Positions 1-16,810 of a DNA stretch of 64,000 nt are shown here, piece after piece. A program made the translations under genes and the position numbers. Source of the stretch: Archangium lipolyticum (GTDB lineage Bacteria > Myxococcota > Myxococcia > Myxococcales > Myxococcaceae). Under the pieces are notes generated by a model. It saw nothing but the letters and a program-made list of their open reading frames with translations. It was not told the DNA's origin and did not search any database. Numbering within the stretch: position 1 is the first letter of the stretch; the number at the start of each line of letters is the position of its first letter. The DNA lies in NCBI RefSeq assembly GCF_024623785.1, contig NZ_JANKBZ010000023.1, positions 1 to 64,000 on the forward strand, in the 5' to 3' direction.

Positions 1-2
1 AG

Positions 3-455
3 GTCGTGGGTCTGCGTCCGACGCAGAAGACGGTCGTCACGGGCGTGGAGATGTTCCGCAAGCTGCTGGACGAGGGCATGGCGGGCGACAACATCGGCGC
101 GCTGGTGCGTGGCCTGAAGCGTGAGGATCTCGAGCGCGGCCAGGTGCTGGCCAAGCCGGGCTCCATCACCCCGCACACCAAGTTCAAGGCGCAGATCTAC
201 GTGCTCACGAAGGAAGAGGGTGGCCGTCACACCCCGTTCTTCAAGGGCTACCGTCCGCAGTTCTACTTCCGCACCACGGACGTGACGGGCACCGTGAAGC
301 TGCCGGAGAACGTCGAGATGGTGATGCCGGGCGACAACATCGCCATCGAGGTGGAGCTGATCACCCCTGTGGCCATGGAGAAGGAGCTGCGCTTCGCCGT
401 TCGCGAGGGCGGCCGTACCGTGGGCGCCGGCGTCGTGGCCGAGATCATCGCCTAG
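3..455 (+). CDS. tuf: Elongation factor Tu, C-terminal part (5' end outside window)
   Basis: EF-Tu delivers aminoacyl-tRNA to the ribosome as a GTP complex. Only about 150 C-terminal residues are present. They cover most of domain 2 and all of domain 3, with the typical segments [33 protein letters not shown] and the ending [16 protein letters not shown]. The reading frame is open to the window edge, so the start and the GTPase domain lie upstream. It is followed by rpmG, tRNA-Trp, secE and nusG, the usual bacterial order after a tuf gene. Confidence 0.97.
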   Translation, partial: VVGLRPTQKTVVTGVEMFRKLLDEGMAGDNIGALVRGLKREDLERGQVLAKPGSITPHTKFKAQIYVLTKEEGGRHTPFFKGYRPQFYFRTTDVTGTVKLPENVEMVMPGDNIAIEVELITPVAMEKELRFAVREGGRTVGAGVVAEIIA

Positions 456-461
456 TTGGCT

Positions 462-534
462 GGCGGGCCCTCGGGCTCGCCCCATCAGGCGGTCAACCCC
501 GAGGGGGGAGCTGTGATAAGCAGCTTTCCCCTCG
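462..534 (+). promoter_or_regulatory. Two hairpins between tuf and rpmG
   Basis: Two inverted repeats fill the gap after tuf. The first is 462-470 with 473-481, a G/C stem with a two-base loop. The second is 500-506 plus 509-513 paired with 521-525 plus 528-534, whose lower and upper stems are separated by a small internal bulge. Neither has a U tract, so they look more like processing or attenuation structures than a clean intrinsic terminator. The role is not shown by sequence alone. Confidence 0.35.
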
Positions 535-553
535 TGCCTATAGAGTTCAAGTC

Positions 554-718
554 ATGCCCAAGGGTAACCGCAGCATCATTTCGCTCGAGTGCACGGTGTG
601 CAAGGAGCGGAACTACTACACCACCAAGAACAAGCGGAAGAGCCAGGACAAGCTCGAGCTGAGCAAGTACTGCCCCCGCGACCGGAAGCATACCGTCCAT
701 AAGGAAGGTAAGGTCTAG
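554..718 (+). CDS. rpmG: 50S ribosomal protein L33
   Basis: Small large-subunit ribosomal protein of 54 residues, starting [16 protein letters not shown] and ending HKEGKV. The family pattern is clear: CTVC near the N-terminus, the basic NYYTTKNKR stretch, and [11 protein letters not shown] near the end. It keeps the zinc-binding cysteines (CxxC, then a single Cys before PRDRKH; the fourth ligand is unclear). Its position between tuf and tRNA-Trp/secE is the standard one. Length and start agree with the family. Confidence 0.95.
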   Translation: MPKGNRSIISLECTVCKERNYYTTKNKRKSQDKLELSKYCPRDRKHTVHKEGKV

Positions 719-745
719 TTCGGTTGTTGTGGTCGGGTGTTCTCT

Positions 746-821
746 AGGCCAGTAGCTCCAACGGTAGAGCAGCGGTCTCCAAATCCGCGTGTTGGGGGTT
801 CGAATCCCTCCTGGCCTGCCA
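746..821 (+). tRNA. tRNA-Trp (anticodon CCA)
   Basis: A 76-base cloverleaf with a perfect 7-bp acceptor stem (746-752 with 811-817), discriminator G, and encoded 3' CCA at 819-821. The T arm contains GGTTCGAATCC. The anticodon loop reads CTCCAAA, giving anticodon CCA, which reads UGG. The fifth base pair of the anticodon stem looks like a U-U mismatch. tRNA-Trp just upstream of secE is a common bacterial arrangement. Confidence 0.97.
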
Positions 822-833
822 GTCGTTGAGTTG

Positions 834-875
834 CAGGGACCCTCGGTACCCACGTACCGGGGGTCCCTGTGTTTT
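834..875 (+). terminator. Hairpin plus short U tract between tRNA-Trp and secE
   Basis: A long inverted repeat (CAGGGACCC...GGGTCCCTG, 834-869) with further inner pairing is followed by TGTTTT. It has the form of an intrinsic terminator or attenuator separating the tRNA from secE-nusG. The U tract is short, so termination may be partial. Confidence 0.6.
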
Positions 876-909
876 CCGGGATCAGCTAGTACTCAGTCAG
901 CGAGGTATC

Positions 910-1353
910 ATGGCAGCGGCATCCGAAGCCAGCCAGCAGGCCAACCGTTCGGGCATGGATCCGAAGCGGCTGGTGGTCATCTTCTACCTCATCGCGGGTC
1001 TCATCTTCGCGCTCTTCCTCGAGCACGTCTGTGGCCTCATCTGGGCCCGGGCCGGATGGAGTGACCCCACCGTCATCGAGGGTATCGACTGGCAGGTCTC
1101 CTCGCTGGTGGGCTTCGTGCTCGCCGCGGGCCTCGCCGTGGGCGCCTACCTGCACCCCAAGACCCATGGTCTCTCGCTCGAGGTCGCCTCGGAGCTGATG
1201 AAGGTCACCTGGCCTTCCTGGGCGGAGACCAAGGCGTCGACCCTGGCGGTCATCGTCGCGTCGGTCGTGGCGGCCGTTCTCCTCTTCTTCATCGACACCC
1301 TCGCCTACAACCTTATGGTTGAGTGGATACCCTCCATCTGGGGGAAGCTGTAA
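910..1353 (+). CDS. secE: Preprotein translocase subunit SecE
   Basis: Essential inner-membrane subunit that clamps SecY in the Sec translocon. The start is the ATG at 910, after a GAGG motif; the longer open frame upstream has no similarity to the family. The 147-residue product has three hydrophobic segments (roughly residues 19-43, 60-80 and 112-135). The conserved amphipathic SecE motif [13 protein letters not shown] comes just before the last one. This is the longer, three-helix form, as in E. coli. The stop codon overlaps the nusG start. Confidence 0.95.
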   Translation: MAAASEASQQANRSGMDPKRLVVIFYLIAGLIFALFLEHVCGLIWARAGWSDPTVIEGIDWQVSSLVGFVLAAGLAVGAYLHPKTHGLSLEVASELMKVTWPSWAETKASTLAVIVASVVAAVLLFFIDTLAYNLMVEWIPSIWGKL

Positions 1354-1895
1354 TGGCGATGAAATGGTACGTGGTCCACACCTACTCGAACTTCGAGAAC
1401 CAGGCGAAGAAGAGCCTGGAGGAGCGGATCCGGCTCGAGGGGTTGCAGGAATTGTTCGGCGAAATCCTGATTCCCATGGAACAGGTCGTCGAGATGGTGA
1501 AGGGCGAGAAGAAGACGTCCCGGCGCAAGTTCTTCCCGGGCTACATCTTCGTGCAGATGGAGCTCAATGACCGCTCCTGGCACTTGGTGAAGAACACGCC
1601 GAAGATCACCGGTTTCCCCGGTGCGGCCCAGAACGAGCAGCCCACGCCCATCTCGGACAAGGAGGTGGCCCGGCTCACCTCCCAGATCTCCGAGGGAACG
1701 CTCAAGCCCAAGCCCAAGGTGCAGTTCTCCGACGGAGACACCGTCCGCGTCATCGACGGGCCGTTCGCCAATTTCAACGGCACGGTCGAAGAGGTCAACG
1801 CGGAGAAGGGTCGCGTGAAGGTGCTCGTCAGCATCTTCGGCCGCGCCACTCCGGTGGAGCTCGATTTCATGCAGGTGGAGAAGACCACCGGCTAG
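1353..1895 (+). CDS. nusG: Transcription termination/antitermination factor NusG
   Basis: NusG binds RNA polymerase and couples it to Rho or the ribosome. The start chosen is the ATG at 1353, which overlaps the secE TAA and gives the family N-terminus [15 protein letters not shown]. An NGN domain (residues about 3-115, with [13 protein letters not shown]) is followed by a KOW motif near the C-terminus ([20 protein letters not shown], then [11 protein letters not shown]). The length of 180 residues is normal. It is translationally coupled to secE. Confidence 0.97.
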   Translation: MAMKWYVVHTYSNFENQAKKSLEERIRLEGLQELFGEILIPMEQVVEMVKGEKKTSRRKFFPGYIFVQMELNDRSWHLVKNTPKITGFPGAAQNEQPTPISDKEVARLTSQISEGTLKPKPKVQFSDGDTVRVIDGPFANFNGTVEEVNAEKGRVKVLVSIFGRATPVELDFMQVEKTTG

Positions 1896-1900
1896 CAGTC

Positions 1901-1926
1901 TTCCCCGGCCCGTGAGGACCGGGGAA
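1901..1926 (+). promoter_or_regulatory. Hairpin upstream of rplK
   Basis: Perfect 8-bp inverted repeat TTCCCCGG...CCGGGGAA with a 10-base loop, in the 101-base gap between nusG and rplK. In many bacteria the L11-L1 operon leader is bound by L1 for feedback control. This hairpin could be part of such a leader, but the L1 site itself is not recognisable by eye. Confidence 0.3.
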
Positions 1927-1996
1927 TCCCAGGGTGGGAGGGCCGCCCGTCAAGTGGCCCGTAGGAACCACCGTCTCGAAAGGCAGTCGTCAGTCG

Positions 1997-2440
1997 ATGA
2001 AGAAGATCACTGGACAGGTCAAGCTGCAGATTCCCGCCGGTAAGGCGAACCCCGCTCCGCCGATCGGCCCCGCGCTCGGTCAGCAGGGCGTGAACATCAT
2101 GGAGTTCTGCAAGCAGTTCAACGCCAAGACCCAGGCGGAGGCCAAGGAGGGTCTGATCATCCCGGTGATCATCACCGTGTATCAGGATCGCTCCTTCACC
2201 TTCATCCTGAAGACGCCCCCCGCGGCCGTCCTCATCAAGAAGGCGGCGGGCCTGCACACCGAGAAGAAGAAGGGCTCGGGCGCCAAGAAGCCGGGCAAGG
2301 AGAAGGTGGGGCAGATCACCCAGAAGCAGCTCGAGGAGATCGCCAAGAAGAAGCTCGAGGACACGACGGCCGGTTCGCTGGACGCCTGCAAGCGCACCAT
2401 CGCTGGCACCGCGCGCTCCATGGGCATCGAAGTCGTCTGA
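1997..2440 (+). CDS. rplK: 50S ribosomal protein L11
   Basis: L11 organises the GTPase-associated centre of the 50S subunit. The ATG at 1997 gives [42 protein letters not shown], the classic L11 N-terminus. The C-terminal RNA-binding part ends in [21 protein letters not shown]. At 147 residues it is close to the usual 142. The longer upstream frame does not resemble L11 and was not used. It is followed 40 bases later by rplA. Confidence 0.97.
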   Translation: MKKITGQVKLQIPAGKANPAPPIGPALGQQGVNIMEFCKQFNAKTQAEAKEGLIIPVIITVYQDRSFTFILKTPPAAVLIKKAAGLHTEKKKGSGAKKPGKEKVGQITQKQLEEIAKKKLEDTTAGSLDACKRTIAGTARSMGIEVV

Positions 2441-2480
2441 TTCCTCCACCCCCCACACCTTCTAAAAGAGGATTTTCCAC

Positions 2481-3194
2481 ATGCCTCAGACTGGTAAGAA
2501 GTTCCGCGCCGCCGTTGCCAAGGTGGACCGCAACAAGCGTTACACCGTGGCCGATGGCTTCCAGCTCCTGAAGGAGACCACGGGCCTGCGCGCCACGAAG
2601 TTCGATCAGACCGTGGAGGTCGCGCTCAACCTGGGCGTGGACCCGAAGCACGCGGACCAGATGGTCCGTGGCGCCGTCGTCCTTCCGCACGGCACCGGTG
2701 CCACGGTGCGCGTGGCCGTGTTCGCCAAGGGCGAGCGCGCCACCGAGGCCGAGACCGCTGGCGCCGATGTGGTCGGTGGCGACGAGCTGGCCAAGCGCAT
2801 CGAGGGCGGCTTCCTCGAGTTCGACACCGTCATCGCCACCCCGGACATGATGGGCGTGGTCGGCCGGCTCGGTAAGGTGCTCGGTCCCCGCGGCCTCATG
2901 CCCAACCCGAAGGTCGGCACGGTGACCATGGACGTCGCCAAGGCCGTCCGCGATGCCAAGGGCGGTAAGGTCGAGTTCCGCGCCGAGAAGGCGGGCATCA
3001 TCCACGCCAAGCTCGGCAAGGCCTCCTTCACCCCGGAGAAGCTCCAGGAGAACTTCAACACCCTGGTGGACCTGGTGATGAAGCTCAAGCCGGCCACTGC
3101 CAAGGGCGTCTACCTCAAGGGCGTGGCCATCTCCGCCACCATGAGCCCCGGCATCAAGATCGACACCACCGAAATCCTCGCCCGCCACCGGTAG
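2481..3194 (+). CDS. rplA: 50S ribosomal protein L1
   Basis: L1 forms the mobile stalk at the ribosomal E site and, in other bacteria, represses its own operon. The sequence shows the family segments [20 protein letters not shown] and [16 protein letters not shown], and near the end [20 protein letters not shown]. Length is 237 residues, normal. An AGAGGA ribosome-binding site lies before the ATG at 2481. A strong intrinsic terminator follows, so rplK-rplA form the end of one transcript. Confidence 0.97.
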   Translation: MPQTGKKFRAAVAKVDRNKRYTVADGFQLLKETTGLRATKFDQTVEVALNLGVDPKHADQMVRGAVVLPHGTGATVRVAVFAKGERATEAETAGADVVGGDELAKRIEGGFLEFDTVIATPDMMGVVGRLGKVLGPRGLMPNPKVGTVTMDVAKAVRDAKGGKVEFRAEKAGIIHAKLGKASFTPEKLQENFNTLVDLVMKLKPATAKGVYLKGVAISATMSPGIKIDTTEILARHR

Positions 3195-3226
3195 TCAGGA
3201 GTAGGGCAGGGGAGTCGTCGGTTCAT

Positions 3227-3274
3227 GACGGGGCGGGCAGCCTCACGGTACGAGGCCCGCCCCGTCGTTTTTTT
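3227..3274 (+). terminator. Intrinsic terminator after rplA
   Basis: A 12-bp perfect stem (GACGGGGCGGGC at 3227-3238 with GCCCGCCCCGTC at 3255-3266) is followed by G and seven T. This is a textbook Rho-independent terminator and separates rplKA from rplJL-rpoBC. Confidence 0.9.
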
Positions 3275-3296
3275 GACGCCAGTTGTCGAAATTCGC

Positions 3297-3325
3297 TGGA
3301 CCTTTCGCGAAGCCGCGGGTATAGC
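3297..3325 (+). promoter_or_regulatory. Candidate promoter of the rplJL-rpoBC transcript
   Basis: TGGACC (3297-3302) and TATAGC (3320-3325), 17 bases apart, lie just after the rplA terminator and about 290 bases before rplJ. Each matches four of six consensus bases. Position fits the need for a promoter here, but the match is only moderate. Confidence 0.35.
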
Positions 3326-3399
3326 GCCCCGGCTTTTGCAATTGAGGCGCCATGTCGATGAGACCGGGCGCTTCAACATCCCTGGTCCCAGACAGCAGG

Positions 3400-3598
3400 G
3401 ACCTTGGGTAGGACTCGTGCCTTCCGTTGGCAACCGGGCAACCGGTCGGAAACACGGGCGCTCCCCAGGGTTCAAACGACTCCCGGAGTCGCCCTGCCGA
3501 GACTGGAGGTGCGGTGTGGTGCCTCTCGGGGCTCCTTACTCGCTCTGCCACTTGTGTGGCCCAGGTAATCCAGCCCGCCTTCGGGTGGGTGTCGTAAG
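3400..3598 (+). promoter_or_regulatory. rplJ (L10) mRNA leader
   Basis: Part of the 418-base gene-free gap between rplA and rplJ. It contains several stems: CCGAGA/TCTCGG (3497-3502 with 3524-3529) and CCCGCC-TTCG-GGTGGG (3574-3589), the latter just before the ribosome-binding site. In most bacteria the L10(L12) complex binds a structured leader at this place and represses rplJL translation. Position and structure suggest the same here. An exact fit to the known leader motif needs a covariance search. Confidence 0.5.
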
Positions 3599-3612
3599 GG
3601 AGGTGAAACCAA

Positions 3613-4131
3613 GTGATCAAGAGCGAGAAGGAAGAACTGATCAAGGAGCTCAACGAGAAGTTTTCGCGGGCTCAGACCGCGATCGTCGCTGAGTTCTCCA
3701 AGCTGAACGTGGAGACGGTCACCAAGCTGCGCAAGAAGTTCCGCGACGGCAAGGTGGACTACAAGGTCCTGAAGAACACGCTGGCCAAGCGCGCCGCGAA
3801 GGGTACCCCGGTGGAGGTCATCGCCGAGGACTTCGTGGGTCCCGTGGCCATCGCCATCAGCTACGACGACGTCGTGGCCCCGGCGAAGATCCTCACGGAC
3901 TTCATCAAGGATCTCGAGTCCATCAAGGTCCGCAGCGCGTCCGTGCAGGGCCGTCGCGTCGACGTCGAGGGTGTGAAGGCCCTGGCGAAGATGCCCGGAC
4001 TGCCCGAGCTCCGCGCCCAGCTGCTGGGCATGCTCAACCAGCCTGCCGGCAAGCTCGTTCGCACCATCGCGGCCCCCGGCTCCCAGCTGGCCCGCGTGCT
4101 CCAGGCGAACGTGGACAAGCAGCCCAAGTAA
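3613..4131 (+). CDS. rplJ: 50S ribosomal protein L10
   Basis: L10 forms the base of the L7/L12 stalk. A GTG start at 3613 sits eight bases behind a strong GGGAGGTG ribosome-binding site. The N-terminal domain is typical (EKFSRAQTAIVAEFSKL, then LRKKFRDGKVDYKVLKNTLAKRA). The C-terminal helix that binds L7/L12 dimers follows. Length is 172 residues. It heads the rplJ-rplL-rpoB-rpoC group and is probably autoregulated through the leader upstream. Confidence 0.97.
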   Translation: MIKSEKEELIKELNEKFSRAQTAIVAEFSKLNVETVTKLRKKFRDGKVDYKVLKNTLAKRAAKGTPVEVIAEDFVGPVAIAISYDDVVAPAKILTDFIKDLESIKVRSASVQGRRVDVEGVKALAKMPGLPELRAQLLGMLNQPAGKLVRTIAAPGSQLARVLQANVDKQPK

Positions 4132-4164
4132 CCGAACCGAGAAGCACTTCCACCGTAAACCTCT

Positions 4165-4194
4165 GGTCTTTTCCTCCCTGCGTGGAGGAAGACC
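4165..4194 (+). promoter_or_regulatory. Hairpin between rplJ and rplL
   Basis: GGTCTT-TT-CCTCC pairs with GGAGGAAGACC across a short loop. It may help set the excess of rplL mRNA by processing or stability, since four to six L7/L12 copies are needed per L10. That role is inferred from position only. Confidence 0.3.
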
Positions 4195-4217
4195 GTTAGA
4201 AACCGAAGGACATCGAA

Positions 4218-4598
4218 ATGCCTGCTGATCTGAACGCGATTGTTGACCAGCTCTCCACCCTGACGGTGATGGAGGCCGCCGAGCTCGTGAAGCAGCTCGA
4301 GAACAAGTGGGGCGTCTCCGCCGCTGCCGTCGCCGTGGCCGGCCCCGCCGCTGGCGCCGCCGCCGCCGCCGCTCCGGTCGAGGAGAAGACGGAGTTCACC
4401 GTGGTGCTGGCCGACGCCGGCGCCAACAAGATCAACGTCATCAAGGAGATCCGCGCGATCACCGGCCTGGGCCTGAAGGAGGCCAAGGACCTGGTCGAGG
4501 GCGCTCCCAAGACCGTCAAGGAGGGCGTCAACAAGGACGACGCCAAGAAGATCAAGGACCAGCTCACCGCGGCTGGCGCCAAGGTCGACATCAAGTAG
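4218..4598 (+). CDS. rplL: 50S ribosomal protein L7/L12
   Basis: Multicopy stalk protein that recruits translational GTPases. Its 126 residues comprise an N-terminal dimerisation domain ([24 protein letters not shown]), an Ala-rich hinge at about residues 36-53, and the conserved C-terminal domain ([21 protein letters not shown], then [16 protein letters not shown]). It starts at the ATG at 4218, after GAAGGA. Confidence 0.97.
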   Translation: MPADLNAIVDQLSTLTVMEAAELVKQLENKWGVSAAAVAVAGPAAGAAAAAAPVEEKTEFTVVLADAGANKINVIKEIRAITGLGLKEAKDLVEGAPKTVKEGVNKDDAKKIKDQLTAAGAKVDIK

Positions 4599-4664
4599 TT
4601 TTGTTGTTTTCAGGTAGGCGCCGGGTTTCGGGAAATTCCCGACGCCTCCTGACCGGATGAGCAG

Positions 4665-4696
4665 GCCGGCGTGCCCGGAAGGGGTGCGCCGGCTTT
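4665..4696 (+). terminator. Possible attenuator between rplL and rpoB
   Basis: GCCGGCG...CGCCGGC (4665-4693), with extra CCC/GGG pairing inside, is followed by only three T. A second small palindrome, TCGGGAAATTCCCGA, lies at 4627-4641. Partial termination or processing between rplL and rpoB is common in bacteria and would explain the structure. The weak U tract argues against full termination. Confidence 0.35.
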
Positions 4697-4782
4697 GCCC
4701 TTTCCGTATCTCTAAATTTCCCGCTGCCGCTGCGCGTTACTCAATCTCGCCCCGCCACGAGATTGCTCGCCCCGGAGTTCGA

Positions 4783-9012
<4,230 letters not shown>

Positions 9013-9116
9013 TCCAGCGTGCCTGTCCCCCGGCGCCCGCTCCCTGAGCGGGCGGGCGCTGGCGGCCAGGCGAAACGAATTCGCGCTCAGGCGCTCAGAA
9101 GAAATTCGGAGGCAAC

Positions 9117-13328
<4,212 letters not shown>

Positions 13329-13355
13329 TCCGCACTCCGGGTCCTGATGTCCCAC

Positions 13356-13392
13356 ACCGCCACTCCGGTTTCCGGGGTGGCGGTTTTCTTTT
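13356..13392 (+). terminator. Intrinsic terminator after rpoC
   Basis: ACCGCCAC-T-CCGG...CCGG-G-GTGGCGGT stem followed by TTTTCTTTTC. It ends the ribosomal/RNA polymerase block. Confidence 0.88.
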
Positions 13393-13400
13393 CTTCGGAT

Positions 13401-13447
13401 CTTTACGGCTTTACGGCTTGACGGGTGGTGTGGCGGTAAACTATCCG
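13401..13447 (+). promoter_or_regulatory. Candidate promoter with three tandem octamers
   Basis: CTTTACGG, CTTTACGG and CTTGACGG occur head to tail at 13401-13424. The last overlaps a possible -35 box TTGACG (13418-13423), with TATCCG 18 bases downstream (13442-13447) as a poor -10. It would serve the phasin-like gene at 13624. The rest of the 295-base gap after rpoC shows no gene. Confidence 0.3.
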
Positions 13448-13623
13448 GGGAGGACCTTGGAGCTCGACCTGAAGTCTACCGGGCGAGCATCCGGCAGTGG
13501 ACGCAGGAGCAGGCGGGCGAGCGTGGAGGGCGTTTCCTTCGACTAGGGGGCGTGATTACCTCGGTAATCCCAACCCCCGCCGTTCGGGCCCCAGGTCCGG
13601 GTGGCCGTGCTGGAGAGCGATTC

Positions 13624-13968
13624 ATGGACAAGCAGGAGACCCCGCACAAGCACCCGCTGGCGGAGACGTTCGAGCGGGTGTGGAGCCAGGCCTTGCTGGC
13701 CGTGTCCACCGCCGAGGAGGAGGCCGCGCGCACCGTGCAGCGCGTGGCCGGGCTGGCTGGTTGGAGCCCCGAGGAGATGATCCGTCAGGCGCGGCTGCTG
13801 ACGGAGCGTCTGGCGGGCCAGCGCAAGGATCTCGAGCACAACGTGGAGGAGGGGGTCCGGCGCGCCCTGGTGCACTTCAAGATTCCGCGGCGCGATGAGA
13901 TCCAGGACGTCGAGGCGCGGCTGAGCCGATTGGCCGAACGCATCGAAGCGCTGGGGCAACGCAAGTGA
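13624..13968 (+). CDS. Phasin-like small helical protein
   Basis: A 114-residue acidic/basic helical protein. The ATG at 13624 follows a GGAGAG ribosome-binding site and is preferred over an upstream in-frame start. The N-terminal part (FERVWSQALLAVSTAEEEAARTVQRV) and the C-terminal helix (ARLSRLAERIEAL) resemble polyhydroxyalkanoate-granule phasins and related coiled-coil proteins. No catalytic residues are visible. Its stop overlaps the start of the lytic transglycosylase gene. The exact role is unknown. Confidence 0.6.
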   Translation: MDKQETPHKHPLAETFERVWSQALLAVSTAEEEAARTVQRVAGLAGWSPEEMIRQARLLTERLAGQRKDLEHNVEEGVRRALVHFKIPRRDEIQDVEARLSRLAERIEALGQRK

Positions 13969-14714
13969 TGGGGTCCTCCTCCGGCCCGGCAGGACGGCGC
14001 GGGGAGGGGTTGTTCCGCTGGCTTCATGCGCTCGGTTCCGGGTGTGGAAAGCTCCCCCTGGTAGCGGGCCTGGCCCTGGTGCTGTCCGCCCGGGCGGTAC
14101 CCCTGTTCGCCCCGCCCGACGTGCCGCTCGCGGTCGAGCCCGCGCGCTTCGAGGCTGCTTCCCCCGACGCGGCGCTGATCGACGCGGTGCTGACCAAGCG
14201 GGCCCCGGAACTGGGTCTCACCCTGCGTCAGCAGATCGTCCACGCCATCGCCGAGGAGTCCGGCCAGGCGGGGTATGATCCGCTGCTGATCCTGGCCATC
14301 ATCGACGTGGAGTCGGACTTCACCGAGGAGGCCATCTCCGACAAGGGCGCGCGCGGGCTGATGCAGATCAAGCCCAGCACGCTGCACTTCCTCGCCGAGA
14401 AGCAGGGGCTGCGCCTGTCCCGCGAGGAGGTGGCCTCGGATCCGGCCCTCGGGGTGCGTCTGGGCATCCGCTACCTGCGGGAGCTCAACGACCGGTTCGG
14501 GGACCTGGACCTGGCGCTCATGGCCTACAACGCCGGCCCCACCCGCATCTGGCAGGCCAAGAAGGCGGGTGAGCTGGACGTCTTCCGCCGCTATCCCCGC
14601 GCGGTCCGCCGTGACTTCAGGCGCTTCCGGGAAGGGGAGGGGTTGGGCGGTGATTGGGCTCTCGCCCAGCGCGAGGGGCTGGAGAAGACCCCTGAACAGA
14701 AGGCGGCTCCCTGA
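13968..14714 (+). CDS. Lytic transglycosylase (SLT domain)
   Basis: Probable peptidoglycan-cleaving enzyme of 248 residues. The ATG at 13968 overlaps the previous stop (TGATG); a GTG three bases upstream is an alternative. An N-terminal hydrophobic segment (LPLVAGLALVLSARAVPLF) looks like a signal anchor. The SLT domain shows ESGQAGYDPLLILAIIDVESDF with the catalytic Glu in VES, then GARGLMQIKPST, LGIRYLRELNDRFGDLDLALMAYNAGP. This order of motifs is diagnostic for family 1 lytic transglycosylases. It should act in the periplasm. Confidence 0.88.
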   Translation: MGSSSGPAGRRGEGLFRWLHALGSGCGKLPLVAGLALVLSARAVPLFAPPDVPLAVEPARFEAASPDAALIDAVLTKRAPELGLTLRQQIVHAIAEESGQAGYDPLLILAIIDVESDFTEEAISDKGARGLMQIKPSTLHFLAEKQGLRLSREEVASDPALGVRLGIRYLRELNDRFGDLDLALMAYNAGPTRIWQAKKAGELDVFRRYPRAVRRDFRRFREGEGLGGDWALAQREGLEKTPEQKAAP

Positions 14715-14819
14715 GGGAGCGGGCGGCTGAATTTCACGGCCGCCCCTCCGGTCTCCCGTTCGCGTGCTTGTCCACCCCTGACGGGTGCGCTATCGCTCTG
14801 GCCTCTGGAGGAGTCCCCC

Positions 14820-15527
14820 ATGCGCCGATCCACTCTCGCACTCGCCCTCGCGGTCCTGCTTCCCGCCTCGGCTCTCGCCGGTTCGGTGTACCTCAACGGC
14901 GTCCGCATCGACGGCGTGACGAACCAGAAGTTCGACAAGCCCACGTCCGTCCGCATCGACGAGAAGGGTGACGTCTACATCGAGGCGCCCGGCTACGCCG
15001 TCAAGCTGGTGAACGCGCCCCCGTCCACCCCGGCTCCGGCGGCTGCTCCGCCTCCGGCTACCGCGCCCGCTCCCGCGGCCTCGGCCAAGGCGCCCGCTCC
15101 GGCCACCGCGCCCGCGGCCACCCCGGCTCCGGCGTCCCCGGTCACCCCGGCGGACACCGCCCCGGCTCGCATCACCCGCCGCTATTGGCTCGCCACGGAG
15201 CAGTCGGTTCCGGGTATGACAGAGTACGACATCGACCTGTATATCAACTCCCGGTGGGTGCGGAAGCTGCGCAACAACGAGGACCAGGTCATCACGGAGA
15301 TCACCCGCAGCCTGCTGCCGGGGAAGAACACGGTGCTGTTGATGGCCCATAAAGTGGCGGGCAGCTCGCGGCGGAGCCAATCTGCCCAGCACGTGTTCAA
15401 GGTCATCATCGGCGAGGGCAACGAGGGCGGCGGCAACGTGATGATCGACAACCCGCTCATCCGCTTCCAGCGCACCGCGGCGGACGGGGAGGATGTTTCC
15501 GAGGAGTTCACCCTCACCACGCGGTAG
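14820..15527 (+). CDS. Secreted protein with Ala/Pro linker, unknown function
   Basis: A 235-residue protein starting at the ATG behind GGAGGAG. A Sec signal peptide (residues 1-20, ending SALAG) is followed by a small domain (SVYLNGVRIDGVTNQKFDKPTSVRIDEKGDVYIEAPGY). A long Ala/Pro linker occupies about residues 65-117, and the C-terminal domain (RYWLATEQSVPGM to the end) is beta-rich and lacks cysteines. I do not recognise the family. It precedes the gene upstream of tgl in the same direction and may be a periplasmic or envelope protein. Confidence 0.75.
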   Translation: MRRSTLALALAVLLPASALAGSVYLNGVRIDGVTNQKFDKPTSVRIDEKGDVYIEAPGYAVKLVNAPPSTPAPAAAPPPATAPAPAASAKAPAPATAPAATPAPASPVTPADTAPARITRRYWLATEQSVPGMTEYDIDLYINSRWVRKLRNNEDQVITEITRSLLPGKNTVLLMAHKVAGSSRRSQSAQHVFKVIIGEGNEGGGNVMIDNPLIRFQRTAADGEDVSEEFTLTTR

Positions 15528-15546
15528 CGCGGGGGTCGCGCCCAAC

Positions 15547-16014
15547 GTGTTCTCCATCGACGAGCGGTTCCGAGGCCTGCCGGCCCACCGCGAGCAGGTC
15601 CTGTCGCTGTACCAGTCCATCAACTCGCCGCACCTGGCCATCCCCGGCAAGCCGGCGGGGCCAGCGCAGGCCTTCGTGTTGGGGCTGCGCGGCTCGGGCG
15701 GCTTCGCCGTCTTCATCTACCTGTACCTCTCCGAGGCCCAGGACTGCGCGGTGTACGTGCCCGGCCGGCGCGCCGCGAGCCAGGAGGACTACCAGCAGGA
15801 CGAGGCCGCGGCGCTCGGCTTCGTGGAGTCCATGGGCTTCATGATGGACAACGCGAACTTCCGGGGCCTGCCCGCCGCGCACCAGGACGAGCTGCTGAAA
15901 ACATTGCCCGTCTTCTACAAGGACCCCAAGCTCGTCCCGGGCGCCGCCAGGAGCCGCGCCGAGGAGAAGCGCAACGCCTCGACGAACCTGGGCCGGCTGC
16001 TGTCCTCCTTCTGA
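15547..16014 (+). CDS. Conserved protein of unknown function upstream of tgl
   Basis: The GTG at 15547 gives MFSIDERFRGLPAHREQVLSL, 155 residues; the frame is open further upstream but would overlap the previous gene. There is no signal peptide or membrane segment. A hydrophobic core with GLRGSGGFAVFIYLYL and an acidic region follow. It lies 26 bases before tgl, so the two are probably co-transcribed. No function can be assigned. Confidence 0.65.
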   Translation: MFSIDERFRGLPAHREQVLSLYQSINSPHLAIPGKPAGPAQAFVLGLRGSGGFAVFIYLYLSEAQDCAVYVPGRRAASQEDYQQDEAAALGFVESMGFMMDNANFRGLPAAHQDELLKTLPVFYKDPKLVPGAARSRAEEKRNASTNLGRLLSSF

Positions 16015-16040
16015 CCCTCCACCCCACGAGACTCACCACC

Positions 16041-16790
16041 ATGTTCCGCCGCCTCACTTCCGCCTGGCTCCTCGCGCTCGTCCTGATGGGCTGCAAGCAT
16101 GTCCCCTCCGAGAAGGAGCGGCAGGGCGCAGAGATCCACTACGAGCTCGGCCTCCAGGCCCAGCAGCTGGGGAACGTGCAGGAGGCCTACAAGGAGTTGC
16201 AGAAGGCGCTGACGTTGGACCCGGACTACCCGGAGGCGCACAACGCCGTGGCCATCCTCCTGCACCTGGCCTTCAACCGGCCGGAGGAGGCCATCCAGCA
16301 CTACAAGAAGGCACTGGAGCTGCGCCCGGCCTTCTCCGAGGCCAAGACGAACCTGGCCAACGTCTACCTGTCCCAGTCGCGCTACGACGAGGCCATCAAG
16401 CTGTACGAGGAGTCCCTCAACGACATGCTCTACCCCACGCCCTACATCGCCCAGGGCAACATGGGCTGGGCGCTCTACAAGAAGGGCGAGACGGAGCGCG
16501 CGCTGCAGAGCATCCGGGCCGCGGTGACGACCAACCCCGGCTTCTGCCTGGGATACAAGAACCTGGGAATCATCCACGAGGAGTCGGGCAATCTTTCCGA
16601 GGCGTGCCGCTCCTTCGGGCGTTATCGTGAGGCCTGCCCGGACGTGGCGGACGCCTACCTGCGCGAGGGCGCCTGCCAGGTGAAGCTGGGGAAGGTGGAG
16701 GAGGCGCGGCAGAGCTTCACCGTTTGCGAGGCCAAGGCCAAGAGCCAGGTGCTCAAGGACGATTGCCGCCGGCTCCTCGAAGCCTTGTAA
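16041..16790 (+). CDS. tgl: Type IV pilus pilotin lipoprotein Tgl (PilF/PilW-like)
   Basis: Outer-membrane TPR lipoprotein needed for assembly of the PilQ secretin in myxobacterial social motility. The 249-residue product has a lipoprotein signal with lipobox LMGC (Cys18). Several TPR units follow (for example YELGLQAQQLGNVQEAYKEL, AHNAVAILLHLAFNRPEEAI, AKTNLANVYLSQSRYDEAI, GNMGWALYKKGETERAL). The Cys-rich C-terminal TPRs include SEACRSFGRYREACP. Size and layout match M. xanthus Tgl, which can be transferred between cells. A RodZ-like gene follows 20 bases later. Confidence 0.88.
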   Translation: MFRRLTSAWLLALVLMGCKHVPSEKERQGAEIHYELGLQAQQLGNVQEAYKELQKALTLDPDYPEAHNAVAILLHLAFNRPEEAIQHYKKALELRPAFSEAKTNLANVYLSQSRYDEAIKLYEESLNDMLYPTPYIAQGNMGWALYKKGETERALQSIRAAVTTNPGFCLGYKNLGIIHEESGNLSEACRSFGRYREACPDVADAYLREGACQVKLGKVEEARQSFTVCEAKAKSQVLKDDCRRLLEAL

Positions 16791-16810
16791 CCGGAGAGAG
16801 TCCCACCGCC

